Positions 61,133 to 64,000 of a stretch of 64,000 bases of DNA are shown piece by piece. The DNA comes from [Phialemoniopsis] sp. UDSM-2020 (taxonomy: Eukaryota > Ascomycota > Sordariomycetes > Thyridiales > Thyridiaceae), in NCBI GenBank assembly GCA_018873225.1, contig JAEILZ010000001.1:1364001-1428000 (forward strand), written 5' to 3'. The notes beneath the pieces were generated by a model that saw only the letters and a program-made list of their open reading frames with translations, was not told the DNA's origin and did not search any database. Both the position numbers and the translations under genes were made by a program. Position 1 is the stretch's first letter. Each line of letters begins with the position of its first letter.

Positions 61133-61712
61133 ATGGCCTCCGATATCCCCATCCAGATCGCCGAGACGGTCCAGACAGCACACATCCGGCGCCACCCTTC
61201 CCCGACGCACGACATCAACCCGCCCACGGCCGCCGACAAGCGCGAACCCGTACACCTTGATGATCTCGACGACGTTTCAGAGCTCGACACCGACGAAGAT
61301 GACGATGGCGTCCCCTACAGCGCCATCCGCCCCAGGAGGCGGTCCGCGCAGCTGCCCCCGCTGCCGGACCTGCGCTTTGAGCAGAGCTACCTGCACAGCA
61401 TAGCCAACGCCGATACCTGGTGGAAAGTGGCGCTCATCACGATCAGGGATCAGGTCAGTCATCTTGAACCCCCTCGCCACTCGTAGAGCGACGGCGGTGT
61501 TCTTCGTCAAGGGGATTCATTTATATGCTGATACGTGTGTTTAGATGATGATGCCTCTGATGCAGGGCGTTCTCTACAACCTAGCACTCTGTGGTTGGCA
61601 GCACTGGAACAAGAATGCTCAGATACACGGCAGCAGTGTCGGCGCGAGGATGAGGAGATGGTGGTACGGCGTGAACTCCTGGGCGATACCACCCGAGAAG
61701 AGGAGGAAATGA
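61133..61712 (+). CDS. DUF1770 family protein
   Basis: A fungus-specific protein of unknown function. Two exons: 61133-61453 and 61545-61712, giving 162 residues. The N terminus IPIQIAETVQTAHIRRHPSP is the family hallmark, followed by PPTAADKREPVHLDDLDD and an acidic DTDEDDDG stretch. The C-terminal half has LPPLPDLRFEQSYLHSI, the first-exon end WWKVALITIRDQ, and MQGVLYNLALCGWQHWNKNA with an aromatic-rich tail (RMRRWWYGVNSW). The tail could be membrane-associated. The start is the first ATG of the frame and begins the conserved block. Confidence 0.88.
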
Positions 61713-62132
61713 GCCAGGCCCTTTGGTCTGTTGGTCAAGAGACGCATATACGAATACAGCTCACGAATGTGGGATTGGGGCTTGTATAAAATATAAGTGC
61801 ATGTGTGTATTGCTATAGGTTCAAGTATCTACGATACCGGAGAGCAACACATGACTCCAACTATAGGGCCATACTATGGCCTCGTACAGAACGACTAGGT
61901 ATTGACGCCAGCCACGATTCTACATAACAGCCCAAGCTCATAAAGAGTAGCAAAAGCTAGTACCAGGCTCTATCATAAAATATCACTGTCCACTGTTCCA
62001 TCATCTTTTGTACCAACGCCAAAAAAAAAAAATACATTCCGTTTTGTGTAGAACCGTATCAGACTCCCCCAGAGATCAAGTCTGGGAGAGAAGGCGCATA
62101 TCAGGAACTCGCGCGGTGATAAGCATGTCAAA
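61713..62132. other. intergenic region between convergent 3' ends
   Basis: About 420 bp with both flanking 3' untranslated regions and an A-run near 62022-62033. No gene was recognised. Confidence 0.45.
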
Positions 62133-63933
62133 TCAAAAGTTAGCGTTGCTGCCGCCGACATCAATCGGCTGAGAGACGTGTGGAGGCTTCTCAGGGCTTC
62201 CTCTAAAAGCTAGAGAGGTTGGCGCTCCGCTTGAAGGTGTCAAAGGGGTCGCAGCGGGATTGGCATCCGTCATGGCCTGATCCGCGGGAGTGACAGGCTT
62301 TGCCTCGGCCGGCTCCTTTGCCAATTCGGGCTCAGGGGTCTGTGCCATCTTGAACTGGCCGCTGGGCTGGGTGGTTTGCCCTTCATTGCTTGCGGGTGTG
62401 GGTGCGGATGCGGGAGCTGCAGACTGCGAAGAAGGCTCTTGGGTGGAAGGCTTTTGATCAGTCGCCGTCGGCACAGTTGGCTGTTGCACGCTGGCAGCTT
62501 GCGCTACCGGCTTGACAGCTACTGAGATCGACTCGGCCGTCTGTTCAGGCTCTGATGCCAGAGTCGGGGTTTCTGGGAGCCTAGCCGCATCGCTTGCGGA
62601 CCCTTCGGTCTCATCGTAGTCCGCCAGCTGAGACTTTTGAATCAGTCGCTTGGTAGGAATCTTGAGCCACCTGCCTGAGTCCTCGTCAAAGCGAGCCTTG
62701 ACAGGGAGTTTCACCACGAAGCTCTTGGGGCTATCCGTCAGATCCTCATCTTCATCGTCAAGGGCATCTCGTCCTTCGGCGAACTCTTCTTCGTCCTCGT
62801 CCTCGCTTTCATCAGGAACGTGCTCGTCCTCATCGTCACCGAAATCAGGCTCGCTGTCTTCATCTTCTGCCTCAGAGTCGTACTCCTCCTCCTTGGGCTT
62901 TGGTACGGCCCATCCATTCATACCGTGGTTCACGGCTGCACTCCGACGGGGGCGGCCCGTAGGACCCATGGAGCTATCGTCCATGTCTACATCCTCATCG
63001 TAAGCATCGCCCTGGACACTGGCTGACGCACTGGGACCGCCAGTGCTAAGATCCTCAGCCGTGAGGCGGTTGGGGGCCCTGATCTGTCTGCCACTGGCTG
63101 TCGTGACTGGTCCAGATGGCTCCGCCGGGGTGTGGTTGCGCGTGTTGCGAGAAGATCGTCGGTAACCAGTCGAATCGGTAAGGAAATCCTCATCATCGGA
63201 GTAGGTGTACTTCATGCGCTTGCCACGAGTCCTGCCCTCATACAGCGAGAAGCCGGGTTCAGGACGCCTGAACTGTTCCTTGCGCATCAGACGGTACTCT
63301 CGGCGCTTTCGTTTCTAGGGATTTGTTAGAGGGTGTGGCTTGGCCTGAACCGCAAGACAAGTACTTACCTCCTCAGATGCCTCGAACCTCGGTATTTCGT
63401 CATTAAGCTTCACCGCCAATTTCTTCGCCTTAGGGCCGCGGTCGACCGTCGTGAGCTTCTCAGTAAGCGCCTTGAGTTCGTCGATACTGCCAGCCACGCT
63501 CCACCACGTACGCGTGAATCCAGCGGGGTTGCTCTCTCGATAGATCCGGAAGTTTGTATCATCTTGACCTTCAATAAGAAAGTATCGCCGCTTGTCACTG
63601 TCGGATCCCCATGGCTGGATTGACAGAGGAATATTGGAATCGTCTTCTTGTCGCTTCCCCTTGTATGCGTGGTCGATGATATCTCGAACCGCACGGCAGG
63701 ACGACATGGTCCAAAGAATGAGTGCCCGAAGAAGGGTGAGCTGGAGTTGTTTGATAGGTTAGCATATAAAAATGCTCTAAGATTTGATGACTTTGGACTT
63801 GCGTACCCTCTCGACCGGAGGCATGGAAGCAAAGGTCTTGCCGCCCGCAAGAGGAGATTCGTGCCATGCCGTAACCCATTGCGATTTATTTGTTTGTACA
63901 GCCTCTTCCAGTGCGCGATTGTAGTGACCGGGC
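62133..63933 (-). CDS. putative chromatin-associated protein (WHIM-like), 5' partial
   Basis: The C-terminal part of a gene whose 5' exons lie beyond the right edge. Exons seen, downwards: 63933-63807, 63740-63369 and 63314-62133, giving 560 residues. The sequence PGHYNRALEEAVQTNKSQW and, later, WGSDSDKRRYFLIEGQDD resemble the WHIM1/WHIM2-type motifs of chromatin remodelling subunits (a conserved Trp/Gly-Asp then Arg-Arg-Tyr). After a basic KRKRREYRLMRKEQF stretch comes a long disordered region with acidic runs (EYDSEAEDEDSEPDFGDD) and a Pro/Thr/Ala/Gln-rich tail. The upstream acceptor TCGCAG at 63934 shows that another exon exists outside the window. A nuclear role is inferred from motif and composition; family assignment is tentative. 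Confidence 0.78.
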
Positions 63934-64000
63934 CTGCGATCAATTATGTTAGTCTCTCGTTGACTTTTGAAGCGAGGGAGGGAGGGAAGGTGGATCGCAC

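Overview
The window is nuclear DNA of a filamentous ascomycete, most likely a member of the Pezizomycotina close to the Sordariomycetes. Genes are single transcription units with short introns (about 50-95 nt, GT-AG with CTRAY branch points, one GC-AG). The families are typical of moulds: a Zn2Cys6/fungal_trans regulator, a LaeA-like methyltransferase, a SAM-RA-kinase Ste11 MAPKKK, a GPI-type aspartyl protease, a DUF1770 protein and a eukaryotic nitrate reductase. I could not fix genus or species from the sequence alone. Nineteen genes are supported well enough to give exon models, and every complete spliced model closes to a multiple of three. The last gene runs off the right edge. No tRNA, rRNA or CRISPR was seen.

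Layout. 0.4-8.7 kb holds an arylsulfatase (-), a divergently transcribed MFS sugar transporter (+) and a fungal_trans regulator (-) that carries two complete Zn2Cys6 clusters. The sulfatase/transporter promoter and the regulator's upstream region share a 12-bp element (YTCGCTCGGARY) in seven copies, which suggests a small self-regulated catabolic module. 10.5-18.6 kb holds the ribosome biogenesis factor RPF1 (+), a triose-phosphate/nucleotide-sugar type transporter (-) and a nucleotide-sugar 4,6-dehydratase (+). 23.2-30.2 kb holds a LaeA-like methyltransferase (+), VPS18 (+) and a papain-fold-like hypothetical protein ending in Cys-Gly-Cys (-). 31.5-35.6 kb holds a full-length assimilatory-type nitrate reductase (+) broken by one in-frame TGA, and a divergent V-ATPase proteolipid (-). 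38.2-53.1 kb holds an aspartyl protease (+), the STE11 MAPKKK (-) and a large RNI-like leucine-rich repeat protein (+). 53.6-64 kb holds a mitochondrial Htd2-type hydroxyacyl-thioester dehydratase (-), prephenate dehydratase (-), translation release factor eRF1 (-), a DUF1770 protein (+) and the C-terminal part of a putative chromatin protein (-).

Mobile DNA is sparse: two 163-bp copies of a non-autonomous inverted-repeat element (MITE-like) plus one truncated inverted copy, all close to gene 3' ends. Gene-free stretches of 4-6 kb lie upstream of the dehydratase, between it and the methyltransferase, and between STE11 and the leucine-rich repeat gene. Most genes are unrelated housekeeping or signalling functions; only the first three look like a functional group.
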